Source: Epiperipatus broadwayi
Taxonomy: Eukaryota; Onychophora; Udeonychophora; Euonychophora; Peripatidae
Length of the DNA stretch: 64,000 nt
Direction of reading: 5' to 3'
Assembly: GCA_028023455.1 (NCBI GenBank)
Contig: JAQFVV010012434.1
Coordinates: 3,478,928 to 3,542,927, forward strand
The notes below the pieces were generated by a model, which had not been told where the DNA came from, did no database searches, and saw only the letters and a program-made list of their open reading frames with translations. A program made the position numbers and the translations under genes. This document shows positions 50,601 through 63,000 of this stretch, piece by piece (the stretch's first letter is position 1; each line of letters begins with the position of its first letter).

Positions 50601-51250
50601 ATAAATGCAATAGATCCAGTTTTGAACCTTACATTTTCAATGATAAAGGTAAAAGTGAGTGGTATTGTTATAATACTATATTATTTGATGTTCATGATTA
50701 ATCAACTTTAAGGTAAATGCCTTAAGAGTAGTGTGAAAAATCTGCTATTGAAAAAATACAAGTAAGTACATGAGAAAGTCAGGTGATATTGTTGATGGTA
50801 TTAACTTTCAAGTCTTACAGTTGGCATACAATTGAGATCTCTAAAATATGTAGGAATTAATCTTGTAACAATTCTATTTAACTTTGAACATGAGTTGGTT
50901 TAGGTTTAAAACCTTTTGTTTTTTAAATTTCAGACAGTAGAAAAGTGTTTAAAAAGCTGCTAAGTAGATACTATCCAATTGTGTTCAATGGATATTTAGC
51001 TATTCTTAAGAGCAGGTACATGTTTCAGATTATCTGGACAAATCACATTTTGATGAACTGATGATAAAATCAAAATGCAACTCTAATGTAAGATAGCCTT
51101 TAACACTTATGAGAAAAGGGTTATATTTTTATGAGTTTCTCACCAGCTACTTATTCCACTCCACCTCTTCCACTTTATTGTAAGCTTGATTGTTCAGAGG
51201 TTTACTCAAGCTTGCAATAGGTGGCAGTGGTAAAGTAGTAATAAATAGTT
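47660..51250. other. Mostly AT-rich DNA with small patches
   Basis: 48,060-48,360 is less AT-rich but has no sustained frame. (AAT)n and (TA)n lie at about 48,968-49,012. At about 49,960-50,150 short blocks (aaaccaatacactcatgcattt, ttcaaactaattggctg) resemble part of composite G, perhaps an old copy. tttttcaatgatgaaggtaag at 50,394 and ttttcaatgataaaggtaa at 50,634 are a weak direct repeat. Confidence 0.4.
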
Positions 51251-51255
51251 AATGT

Positions 51256-51957
51256 AATAAAATTAATGTGGTATGCAAAAGATTTGGATAAAGAATTTAT
51301 ATCAGCATATTTGTACAAAAGATGGGATGATTGTGTTAAGAGGATTGTTGAGTGTTATAGTGTCAAGGAATGGGATAAAAGAATATATTTATTAATAAAG
51401 AATAGGGAGTTAGAGAGATGGAGAAATAGTATGGAGAGTAAAAAGAGTTTAAATATATATAGAAATAAACAGAATATTAGGTGTGAGTTAATATATGATA
51501 ATAGTAAGGAAAGTGGTTTATTATTTAAGGCTCAAACATAATCTTTAGCTACAAGAGAATATACATGTAAATGGAAAAATATGGGTGATTTATTTTGTAA
51601 ATTATGTAAAGAAAGAATAGAAAATATTAGGCATTTGTTAATTGAATGTAAATGCTTGAAAACAGAAAGAGTACATATAATGAAGTTATGAAAGAATAAA
51701 TATGAAAAAAGTGATTATACAGAAAGTGAATTATTGGTTTTTATGCTGAGTTTGGGGAAAGATAAAGGGAATTTAGATATAAAAGCCATAGAGTTGACAA
51801 AGATTATGTTGTGGAAATGGGATGGAGGAGAATATGGGGAAACTTAGAGTGGGGAATGGAAAATTAAGTGGCTAACAGGTTTATCTGGGCATAATTGCTG
51901 AGATATTCTTGACTTCGTTTAAGCAGAAGCCACAGTACATCACACCACATCACATCA
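51256..51957 (+). mobile_element. LINE 3' end with CxxC-H-C zinc motif, same family as 29.9 kb
   Basis: The first 91 codons are open (51,266-51,541: WYAKDLDKEFISAYLYKRWDD..., SKKSLNIYRN), then frame changes lead to LFCKLCKERIENIRHLLIEC (about 51,590-51,650). This is a CxxC...HxxxxC motif typical of the C terminus of several LINE ORF2 groups. MLWKWDGGEYGET and GEWKIKWLTG follow and match the minus-strand copy at 29.9-30.1 kb. The 3' end has a catcaca/catcatca simple repeat at about 51,935-51,957. It is 5'-truncated, as is usual for LINE insertions. Confidence 0.8.
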
Positions 51958-51959
51958 TC

Positions 51960-52775
51960 AGTTAGTTTTTGAAATAAGCTGGGCTTTTGTGATATTGGTT
52001 TACCTGTACTTATTTGTAAGCAATAATGATGTTAATTTCAGATAATAATTTAATTAGTCTTATGGATTAAACATTATCATTATTAAGATAAACTTAAAAA
52101 AAAAAAACCTGCTGGAAGCATTTATCACCCAATACTCTCAAAATAGTGTAATTTTTACTGCCAGAATAGATCTATTCTTTATAAATCAATTTTCTCATAA
52201 GATGTAAATTAGGTGCAAACATTGCATGAATTATTTTTTTAAATACCTTGAGTATAGCTTTTTAAAATTTATAACTCATCATTCTCAAAAATCATATAAT
52301 TTTTTAACAGGAACATTAACTTATCAGCATTTTTATTTAAATTGTATACTGAGTATAGTTTCATAATAAATCTTTTACCAAGGACTTTTTTGAAACTATT
52401 GCTGACAGTGAAAGATAAAAACGTGAGTCATATTTGAAGCAAGATAATATTTCAGCATTTTAATGAAAGACTAATTTTGAACATTTGTAATTTTATTGAA
52501 TATTATTGTTTTTTTGTAGAGGTTAGTATACATATAAGATCAGTCCATAATAGAAGTTATGATACTTTATTGTTGATTAACTTTGTGGGTGTTCCTTGAT
52601 ATAAAAATTGATGGTATAAAATGTATATCAATTTCTGAGACTATAATAATAATATTGATATTTTGCTTTTATGTAAGTTCTATAAAGCTTGTTTAAATAA
52701 GTTGAAATGTTTCATATCTACAAAATAATGTCATATCTTATTGTTAGATTATTGTGTCTACTGTTATTACTACTA
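51960..52775. other. AT-rich DNA, nothing recognised
   Basis: No feature beyond a short A run at about 52,098. Confidence 0.5.
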
Positions 52776-52777
52776 AG

Positions 52778-53110
52778 TTACAGAACACAGTAGTTTGAAA
52801 ATCCTATTGCACTAAAAAAATTGGCTTTGATTGGCGTAAAGAAGTTAAATACAGTACTTATATTTTTCTTTATTTTTTTTCCTAAAACATTTCTTAGGTG
52901 CTTAAAGACATTTAACACTATGCCCATAAAAGCCATGATTGGCAATAAGTCTTGTGCTATTAGGACAGTTTCTTTTGTAATAATTATTTGTAATATTTTT
53001 TTAGATACTGAACCAAATGGAACACAATTTAACAATTTGATTAAAGATATTTCAAGCTTACATTTGTCCTCAAATAAATTTTTTAAAAAAAATCTATATC
53101 TGCTTAACAT
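52778..53110 (-). CDS. Unassigned 110-codon open frame
   Basis: This is among the longest frames in the window that does not lie in a microsatellite or a recognised repeat. The product would be mixed hydrophobic/basic (KLLNCVPFGSVSKKILQ, LLPIMAFMGIVLNVFKHL). The opposite strand is also open for 101 codons over the same DNA, which weakens the case. No motif is recognised, and there are no clear splice or initiation signals. It could be an exon, a decayed mobile-element ORF or chance. Confidence 0.2.
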   Translation of the reverse strand: MLSRYRFFLKNLFEDKCKLEISLIKLLNCVPFGSVSKKILQIIITKETVLIAQDLLPIMAFMGIVLNVFKHLRNVLGKKIKKNISTVFNFFTPIKANFFSAIGFSNYCVL

Positions 53111-53129
53111 TTTAAAGCATACCTAGATT

Positions 53130-54150
53130 TGCAAGGAGGGTTTACCTATTTAAAAAATGGAATTATATATATAATCATATTTTATTCACCCACTTACAAA
53201 TAACTCAGTCAAAAAGCTGATTTAATAGTGAATTCTTCTAATTTTACCGTATCTTCCTTGTGAATTGTTTCTAAATTACAATTACTAAAAAATTTATATA
53301 ATTATATTGATAAATATGTGGTTGCAGATAGACTAAAATTAAAATAATCTTATAAATGTAATTAATCTTGATTTCAATTTTATTAATTAGAATGTTAATA
53401 ATAAATTTAACTCTCATATCTTTTATAATTAAATGACTTTTCATAGCATATCCTTTGTAATACATTTTTGCCTGTGGTATGTCTCTTCAAATTAGTACAT
53501 TACTATTTTTTCATATGTTTTAGTATGTAACCATTTGCAAGTGTTGAATAATCCAATAAATTCCACTACTATATTTGCAACTAAGTAAAATACTTTAACA
53601 TACAAGAACACAATGCACTGAAAATATTATGCTTATCTTAATTTTTAAACACTGATATTTTGGAGTAGAGCACATCACAACTTGCTTGCAATATTACTCC
53701 TTTAAATGTGCTATTTTCTTGGTAACCACATAGCAATTAAATAGAGTGGAATAATTATAAACTGTACATTAACAGTGTAACACTAACTATTTTGATTATG
53801 AAGTCTTTCAACTATGAAGTGATAACATACCATGTTCTGTAGTTAATAGTTCCAAATATGATATAAAATATTGACTATTGCCTTACTTGATAAAAATTTG
53901 TTCCTGTTGGTTAAAAATTTATTTATCTTGCTGAAATGAAGCAGTATACTGAATAAAAATTTATAAACACAAATTTTAGATTTATCCCAAATATTTTTCA
54001 TAAAAAAAGTCAAAGAATAGAGAAAATAAATATTAAAAACTGGTGTGCAGAGCTAGTTCGGTAGACTTTCACAATAAGGCTTTTGATTATATACTGTTAT
54101 ATAAATATAAATGTAATTGAGACTAAACTTTTATTTTTTATCATCAAGCA
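53130..54150. other. AT-rich DNA, nothing recognised
   Basis: No repeat or RT block seen before the LINE relic. Confidence 0.5.
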
Positions 54151-54154
54151 ATGA

Positions 54155-56200
54155 ATAGTATTCTATCCTATGGAAAAATTCAGAGAGCAGTCACATTACA
54201 AATTCATCTATTTCTTCACTCTATTTTATTGTCCAGCTCTTCAAGCCCACATATCTCTTTCCATCTTTTATATCATCCAGCAAGATTAATCTTTCCTGCT
54301 TTTCCTTTTTTTGTTTCCATTTACTATTCTCTCCAAAACATCTTCCTTAAACTATCCTTTTTTCTTAATATATGTCCCGTCCAGTTTTTCTTTCTATCAT
54401 TAATTTCCTCAATCAATTTTTTTTAATTTAGTCTTTTTAAAACTTCATTTATCATTTTATTAATCCAACTAATTTTTTTTCATTCTTCTCAATGACCGCA
54501 TTTCAAAAGCTTTCAATCTGTTTCTATTTTTTTATTCATTGTCCATGTTTTACAATCATATAATAAGTATATTTTATGTATAACATTTAATTAATCTTTT
54601 TTTAAAACTCTCTTTTCATAAAATATTTTATTTCTCTTAGTAAAAGTCTTTTTTGCCAATGCTATTTTACTTTTAACTTTATTTTTGCTTCTTCCATCCT
54701 AATTTAAATAATTGCCCAGATATCTAAATCTATTTACCTGTTGAACTATATTATTGTGAATTTCAACTTGTCTTTTTGTATTTCTTTCTATCCATAAACA
54801 CTTGGTCTTCTCAGCATTAATCTTCATTCCATATTTCTTACATCCTTCCTCAATTTATTCAACATATTCTCAAGACTCTTTTTATCCTACCCTACAATAA
54901 GAGCCAAATCATCTGCAATTCTTATACATTGTATTGCATACTAACTTCTTCATATTCCAAATATTTATTTAACATATCTTCTTAATAAATATTAAAAAGC
55001 ACATATGACATACAGCATTCTTGCCTAAATTCACTCTTTATATTCACTTCATCAATCTCATTATTCTCTAATCTGATTTTATTGTTTTTCTTAATATACA
55101 TTTTTTAAATCAATTTTTTCTTTTTCCAAAATTCTCCTTTATGTTTTAAAATAGTCATAAACTTATTTTAAATTATTCTATTAAATACTTTGTCCAAATC
55201 CATAATATATATACCAATTCCTTTATCTTTTTCCAATGTATCTGCAATAGTTTTAACAACATGAATAATAAATATCTCTTGTACTTTTCCCTCACTGAAA
55301 ACCAAACTATGGATTCTCCAATATAATATTCTATCTTTCCATAATTTTTTTAAATTAAAATTCTCAATAAAATTTTTAAAGCATGAGATAACAAACTTAT
55401 TATTCTATAATATTTATATTTAATAACTATTTTCTTTTTAAAAATTGGAATCACTATAATCCTCAAGAAATGTTTAGGGCAAATTCCATTATTATATACC
55501 TAATTGCCAAACCCAACTATTTCCTTCATAGTAATTTCTCCAATTTTTTTCAAAAATTCTATAGGTATTGTATCAAATCAGGCAGTTTTACCATTTTTCA
55601 TTTGTTCAACTGACTTTATTACTTTATTTGTAAATATGATTTTTTTCTAAATAAATACTGAAGATATTTTTTCTATCTTTTGAATATATCATCTTATTAA
55701 TTATTCTTTTTCCATTCTTATCAGCTATTTCACTTTTTAATATTTCTTTTTTTTTCCTGAAATGACATTTCTAATTTTATCAAATACTAGATTATATATA
55801 TTTGTTACCTGTTGAAGAATTTCTATCTTTCTACATTCTTGTTCCAACCTTTTTTCTTTTGCTAAATCTGTTCATTATTAAATTTTCTCCTTCATTAGTA
55901 TTAACATTCTTCCATTTTCTCCATACTTTTATTTTTTCCAAAATGCTTTCTGTTATCCAAGATTGTTTAGCTTTTTTTAACTGAATAGTTCCTACTTAAT
56001 TTTTTGTTGTTTTTAATATTCCATCTTTAATTCTACACTAATGCTTACAGAACTATTTATATATTCCTCATCTTTATCAATTCTCTTTATTATTTTTTTA
56101 CATATTAAACCAAATTTTTCTTTCTCCATTTCTCTCTCAATTTATCTAAATACTAATACATTAAACAATAATATGGATATTAATATTACTAATTGGCACT
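54155..56200 (-). mobile_element. Long LINE ORF2 relic (endonuclease/RT linker to C terminus)
   Basis: On the minus strand from 56.2 kb down, in ORF2 order: IEREMEKEKFGLICKK, KAKQSWITESILEKI (about 55,960), SLVFSEGKVQEIFIIH (about 55,310-55,260), IYIMDLDKVFNRI (RT motif FID-x-EKAFDR, about 55,205), FRQECCMSYVLFNIY (GVRQGCxLSPxLFNIY), RIADDLALIVG (catalytic ADD, about 54,920), NMEXRINAEKTKCLWI-like block, NRFRYLGNYLN (about 54,730), LLYDCKTWTMNKK (about 54,545), and a C-terminal RLILLDDIKDGNMW (about 54,290). The catalytic Asp pair survives. Multiple stops and frameshifts make it inactive. This family differs from the other LINEs in the window. Confidence 0.8.
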
Positions 56201-56209
56201 CTAATCTAA

Positions 56210-58935
56210 ACAAAAAATATAAAATTAACGCTATAAGTTTTAGAGTTTACAGGGCAATAAATTATTGTTGAAATAAGAAAAATTGTACTAGACAAATAAA
56301 GTTATCAAAAAAGAACCTTTTAAATAATGATTATCTAATTAAGTTTATTATTAATAATATAAACCTTGATAGAAAATAAATTTATTTGCAGTAATATTAA
56401 TGAAAAAAAAAGTTTAATAATTTTTGCAATAATAAAATCAATTACTTATGAATAAAAATTTGTCATAATAATATAGTTAAAAAATAAATAAAGCCAATAA
56501 AAAAGTTAACATTATAATAAATTTTAAAATAATAAATAGAAAAAAAGATAAAATATTTTAAAAAAATATATAATGAAAATCCAGATAATGTTGTATGGTG
56601 GTTATGAAATAAAATGCAAAAAATACCAACTTAATAATATTAAAACTAATTATAGCAGAAAACCAAAAAAAATAAATTTACAGAAGATCCATACAACATA
56701 AATATGATAATTCATTGGTATATTTATATTAAATGGAAACAGGACATGATTTTAGAAGGATAGACAAGAGATAAAGAAAAATCAAAGAAGATATTCTTAT
56801 AAATAGTAACAACTCCACATTAAATAAAGATTTTGGCTTAAAAATGGTTGTGATTTTAAATAAGATTGGGATAATTTTAAGTAATAAATTTATAAGAGAT
56901 GCAAAATAATTTATATAAAAAATAAAAAGAGGAAACTACTATACAACATTAAAAATAGCAATTCAAAATTCAAATTAATGGCTATTGGAAAACTAAATAA
57001 TAAGAAAGTGGATATTTATATTAGATAAGAATTTAAAAAAAATATTTGTAAATACATTTTATAATAAAATAATTTATAACATTTAATAAGTTTAAAAATT
57101 ATTATTATTAAATTTAAATTTAGAATTTATACATTAATATTTAGATTTATAATAGAAAATTAATAAATAAATAATAAAAGATTATAAGTTTTATAGATTA
57201 GCTATATTTTTTATATTTATAATAATATTAATTAATATAAAATAATTTATAAAATATTATGGATTTACAGTTTCTGACTTTTTATGAAATTTATGACGTA
57301 AATGTAGTATAAATTTTGAGTGCATTAGTTTATGCATATATATATATTGAGCATAGTGTTTATATAATTATATTTATATAAATAGTATATAATATATGTA
57401 TGGGTAGTATATTTGATAAATATATATGTAATAAGATATAAAAATGAGATGGTTCATAAGGAGATATAATTAAGTTGTTTGTTTATATGATAAACTATTT
57501 ATGTATTCATGTATTTATATTTATCTTATAGCTATGAAAAAGATTGCTGGTCAATCAAAACTATAAGGTTGATGAGGTTTAATAAAATAAGTATGGTAAC
57601 AGTAAAAAAGAAAGGTGAATTTCTTTATAATTTTATCAATGCTTATAGAAGGATATAAGTTGATAATACTTTATAAAGAAGACAGAATATTATATTTTAA
57701 CAATGACAATTATTGTCACAAATGTATTTTTGTATTTATAATACATTAATATTACTGATTTTCATCTACTAAATAAAACACACCCAGATGGTTAATAGCT
57801 TGGGATATAAAGGGTAAAATGCAATTAAGAACATTTAACTCTTTAGTTTATCAGTTTATTACTACATTAAACACCATAGGTCATATCAAATAATTTATCT
57901 CTAAAAGATCATGTTTAGACAATATAAATAGTGGTGTGAGTTCCAGTCTTTCAGTATCTGTGGTGATAGTTGTGAAGAATTATCTAAAACACAAAATGTT
58001 TAAACATATTAATCATTTTCTCTAAGTAATAAAATGATATTATGTTAGTTATTAACAAACAAATTATCATATTTACTACTTTATGTGGTAATTTATATTT
58101 AAGTTATAGCGCATTATCGGAGATTGACTTGAATAATTTCAAAGTTTTCTGCGCTTTATAATAATAGATTTACTTTATATATTATCTTTTTTTTTCTTTA
58201 TGTTGGTTAATATTTCTTATTTTTAGCATTCAAATTTATTATTAAAATTATTTCAAATTTAGTAATTAAACCTTTTGCCATATGAAAAAAAAATTCTTTA
58301 GCAAAAAAAAAATATTTTGTAATATTTAAAATATATTAAACTTTGCATTAAAAAAAAAGAAAGTGTAATTACAACGCAAATATTTCTTTATTTGCTATTG
58401 TCTTTATAAACATTAGAAGTCACATGTCACATTATGATTTGCGAAGACATAAATAAATAAAAAATCTATTCATAGATTTAAAAAAAAAAAAAGATAGTTA
58501 TTTGCTTTCAGTTAAAAAGAAAATATCTATGAATTTGTTGATGTACATCAAATGTTGTATACAATATTGAAATATCTCCATTAAGAGTAAAAAAAACCCA
58601 TCATGCTTAATAAATAGCACACATGTAATAAATATAAAGTAATGTCCTAGTAGTCTTTTTATTTGCTTACATTTTGTGCCAAGTTTTCTGACAGATTCCT
58701 GAAGCCATGGCTAATATTAAAGTCTATGTACTGTATGCATTTAACACATGTTTCTATACCTATATTACAATTTTCAAAAGTAATTAAAAAAAAAATAATG
58801 CCGTTATGAAAAAAGCAATAAATCAAAAAGAAAGACATTTCAATTACATGACTGTGTGAAGACATATGACAAGTAAATGGCAGTTTCAGAGATGATTCAA
58901 GATAATGCTATAGGTAGATAGATACAAAAACATCA
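56210..58935. other. Extremely AT-rich DNA, nothing recognised
   Basis: The most A/T-extreme stretch of the window (especially 56.3-57.3 kb). A purine-rich block at 56,570-56,900 gives IIHWYIYIKWKQDMILEG in one frame, possibly old LINE debris, but the match is too weak to annotate. Poly-A runs lie at 58,290-58,490. Confidence 0.4.
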
Positions 58936-59079
58936 CATGATCACTATTTCTTATGCTTGCCCCTGTTATTAAAACAGGCAAAACTCTCTATACATATTGC
59001 CACTCAGTGCAAGCTAGAGTAATCAATGGATGTCAGAAGGCTTGTGCATAAAATCCCCATCTGGTGCCCATTCATCCAG

Positions 59080-59127
59080 TATCCCCAGATAAGTTTCTGT
59101 CTTGTGGCCTTCATCATTAAGGAGACT
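59080..59127 (-). ncRNA. Hammerhead relic (composite F, inverted copy)
   Basis: Minus strand: the core reads ATGATGA (59,111-59,117), so C3 is lost. GAAA is intact. Stem III is CTTA, no longer a palindrome, then U16.1 and C17 (59,089, 59,088). Expected to be inactive. Confidence 0.6.
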
Positions 59128-59459
59128 TGGATCTGAGAGCAGTGCACCTAGAACTTTGGATCTAATACAATCCTCCAGCAGCAACCTTTTATCTCTACAT
59201 AACTACAAAACTATGAGACAAATTGAAAACACTATAATATTTTCAATCCAAGCTCATCAGCTTATATAATCATATAGATCTGAACTCAATTCAGTATGTA
59301 TACATTTAGGTGTCTTTGGTTTTTTAATAACCATAGCCACCACTATCCTATTAGGCATGATTGGTTTTAAGCCAATAAACATTACATGATCACTATTTCT
59401 TATGCTTGCTTTTAACTGTTATTAAAATCAGGCAAAACTCTCTATATGTATTGCCAAGG

Positions 59460-59503
59460 CTCCTCACTGACGAAGGCCACAAGCCAGAAACTAGTTTGGG
59501 GAT
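59460..59503 (+). ncRNA. Hammerhead ribozyme, CTAG-palindrome family
   Basis: CTGACGA (59,467-59,473), stem II GGC/GCC with a CACAA loop and an A/A opposition next to the core, GAAA (59,487-59,490), stem III palindrome CTAG (59,491-59,494), U16.1, and T at position 17, allowed (H) but less favoured than C. Stem I has 6 bp (TCCTCA with TGGGGA), identical to locus E although stem II and III differ. Possibly active; weaker than the 46.1-kb copy. Confidence 0.75.
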
Positions 59504-59914
59504 ATTGGATGAGTAGGCAGTAGATTGGGATTTTATGTACAAGCCTTTTCACATCCATTGATTATTCTGGCTTGCACTGAGTGGCAATATGTATGGATAG
59601 TTTTGCTTGTTTTAATAACAGTTAAGAGCAAGCATAAGAAATAGTGATTATGTGATGTTTATTGGCTTAAAACCAATTCTACCTAATAGGATAGTGGTAG
59701 ATATGATTATTAAAGAACCAAGGACACCAAAATATATAGGTACTGAACTGAGTTCAAACCTATATGACTATATAAGCTGATGAGCTTGGATTGAAAATAG
59801 TATAGTGTTTTTAATTTAAGTCTCATTGTTTTGTAGTTAAGTAGAGATAAAAGTTGGCTGCTGGAGGGTTGCATTAGATTCTAAGATCTTGGTGCAGTGC
59901 TCTCAGATCCAAGG

Positions 59915-59958
59915 CTTGCCACTGACGAAGGCCACAAGCCAGAAACTAGTCTGAGGAT
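59915..59958 (+). ncRNA. Hammerhead ribozyme core, stem I eroded
   Basis: CTGACGA (59,922-59,928), the same GGC/GCC stem II, GAAA (59,942-59,945), palindrome CTAG, U16.1 and C17 (59,950, 59,951). The core is complete, but TTGCCA before it no longer pairs well with TGAGGA after it (only the first two pairs hold). Confidence 0.7.
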
Positions 59959-60065
59959 GTTAGATGAGTAGGCACTAGATGGGGATTTATGCAAAGTCTT
60001 CTAGCATCCATTGATTACTCTGGCTTGCACTGAGTGGCAATACGTAGAGTTTTGCCTGTTTTTTA

Positions 60066-63000
60066 GTTAGATACATGTATAAAAGTTATAAATTCAAATT
60101 TACAAATATCTGTTGTTGTTCTTTTTACCTTAACAATTTTTTAAACTGTTAATTACAGAAGCCATGGTTGGTGATTTCTTGGATATGATGACTAGTATAA
60201 GTTCTTTATATACTTAATACATGTGTGTTTGTTCTTTATTTTAATGAAGCCTTTTAATCATTGATTACATTTTCTTTATTTTGATTTTAATTTACCTGTT
60301 ATAAATATAAAATTTATGACTTTTTTAATTTTGATAAATTATGTTTAGTCTTAAATTATTAAAAGAGTTAAAGAAATTCTGACAGTTTAAGTTTTATAAA
60401 TTATGCTGTTTGTTTTAAAAGCCAATTAATAATTTTAGTTTTAAAAAAAAACGTAATTAAGATAAATTAAGTATTTATAAAAGACTTATCTGTTAGGAAA
60501 ATACTAAATGCACTTCAGCATTTATTTTTATTAATAATAACATTATTATTTTTTATAAAAAAAAACTAAGCATTATTAAGAATAATCAATTTAGTCAAAT
60601 AAATGAAGACACAGGTAATTTTTAAACACAAATATATTTGTGATTGTAAAACAGCAACCTAAAAAGATTTTAAAATTTGAGTTTTGCAGCAATTCACAAG
60701 AAAATGTTTTGTATTTCATCAAAAATAGACGTAGATAATTGATCATGTATTCATACAGCCAAAAATTTATGAATATGTGTAGATAAAAAATAAATAAACT
60801 GTAATATATTTTTTATATATAATAACCCTAATAGCAAATGTAAACCTCCCTGATTAAATTTAAATAATTAACCCACATTTCAACTTATTTCAGCCTTTTA
60901 TAGCAAATAAAAATTGGAATGCTTCAACTTCTTAGGTTTTCTGAAAGTGGCAAGTATAGACAATGACATTTATAAATCTCAACATTATTTGACAGAGATT
61001 TTTTATGGCTTGAGTTTATTTAGTCTTAAGCAATCTTTATAAGACAGTATCGTCATATATTCATTTTAATACTGTTGTAAATGTCCAATTCACTTTAAAT
61101 ATATAATAAACAGAGATATATTTCAATATGTAATATTTCCAGGAAATGATATAATATTTACTCATACCATCTTTATTAAATTTAATCATCTATCTTAAGG
61201 GTTTAAAAATAGACTCAAGATGTAATAACATAGCTATGAAATAATTTTTAAGTCTGCGAAAATGATTATTTATATTTATTCATTTAATTCAAAAAGCGAT
61301 TGGAAATGGTGTCATTTTCATCTATTGTAATATTTTAATTATGATGAAATGCAAAATAGTTGGGTAAATTTAGTATAGGGAATGCTAAAACATTTACATT
61401 GGCTTCTACAATATATATATATGTAATAAATTAAGTTTGATGTCTGTATTCTTTCCAAAATATATGTAATATTCAAATTTATATATATATATGTATTTAA
61501 TATATATATATCTAAATTTGAATATTACATATATATGTAAATTGATCATTTCATGATAATGAGAAAGCTATGGATGAGCAGACATTTAAACTAAGTTAAG
61601 CATTACAGTAAGAAAGAAACTATAAAAAAATAAAAAGTGTTTGTTTAAATATGATTTAAAATTTAAATAAATGTTAAGTTTATTTTAAACAGACATTGTA
61701 TCAAATTATTTACAAATATATATTTGTGAATGAGATTAATATATGGTTTTTCAACAAATCATACATAAAATAATTTTTTTAGTTTAAATAAAACATTTTG
61801 ATTTAAATAAAATTTAATCCCAATTAAGTTTCTTATTTCAGATAAACAAATTAATATATATATAATTGAAGATTACATTTAATTTCCAGGTATAACCTTT
61901 TGTTTAAAAAAAATAAAATATTTTACTTCTGTTAATGAGACTAGAAATAAACAACTAATTTAAATAAAAAAAGGAATATGTTAATTAAATGTAAAAAACA
62001 GAGCAGAAATACTTTGCCTAAATTTACCAGATGACCAAAAGTCGACTTAATGTACTTTATTTTTATTGCCTGTTTTATCTCAATAATTTTAAAGATGTAA
62101 ATGGGAGTAATTAATTACAAATTTTGGTTATATGTAGTAAAAAGTGCACACAATCTATACTATGTAATCAATAAATTGAAATATGTAAATAATCGGGTTA
62201 AGAAATAATCTGTTATCATTATCTACTGCCACCATGCATGTAGACTGAACAATCATCCACACTCTCTTGATAGATGCTCCACTTGGCTACATGATGATTA
62301 GTGACCTTGGGCTTCATCACAGGAAAGGTACCCACATCTCTGCATTAATGAAAGTTTATGCTGAGTATCACTAAGGTTGTATGTCCAAATTGTGATCTAC
62401 TGATTAAGTAACAAAAGGGTCTAATCTTTGGGATAATGATACCCCATTTTCAGAGTAAGTTAAGTTTGGGATTGCATTGATTATTGCCTGTTTAGATTAT
62501 GAAAAATGCATCAATTGTTTATGACATTAATATATTAATTAACTGGAAAAGTTTTATCAAATATTACAAAAAGACAATAAAGTACTTTGTATAGTCAGTT
62601 TTGTTAAGCTTTATTAAATCTTGTGATATTCTTGTGTACAATATACATCATATATAAAATCAAGCAGTAGTAATAAAAAAAAACTATATGTCTATTAGAA
62701 GCAAATATACTTATGCTGAATCAGAAAAATAGCTGTCAAATTTCAATGAGTTGCAGATTAGTTAAAGAGTTTGCTGAATGTAATGTCTAAATAGTTAAAC
62801 AAAAATATTTTTTTCTATGGATACATAAATCATTCCAACCAAATAAATAAAATATGATTTTGAATTCAAGGTAATTCTGCAAAGATAGACTAGACAATAT
62901 CATTTAACAAACCAGGAATTTACCAACTAATAAAGTATTACATGTTTTATTAATCTCTTCTAATATCTGAAGAAAATTCAAAAAATAAAAATATTTAGTG

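Larger units (their letters stand above)
58937..60065. repeat. Hammerhead composite F: inverted copy plus two tandem units
   Basis: A minus-oriented copy (from the edge acatcacatgatcactatttc at 58,932) is followed by two plus-oriented units whose ribozymes are 455 bp apart (59,467 and 59,922). Shared blocks include gcaagctagagtaatcaatgg / ccattgattactctggcttgc, cagtgctctcagatcca and aacattacatgatcactattt. The copies have diverged more than in locus E, so it is older. No ORF. A decayed sister lies at 36.6-38.1 kb. Confidence 0.8.

Noticed and set aside
54151-56271. Plus-strand ORFs of 60-91 codons (Ser/Phe/Leu-rich)
   Set aside because: Antisense shadows of the minus-strand LINE ORF2 relic.
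56570-56900. Possible further LINE debris (IIHWYIYIKWKQD)
   Set aside because: Resembles a block seen near the C terminus of some retroelements, but only one short stretch matches in extremely AT-rich DNA.
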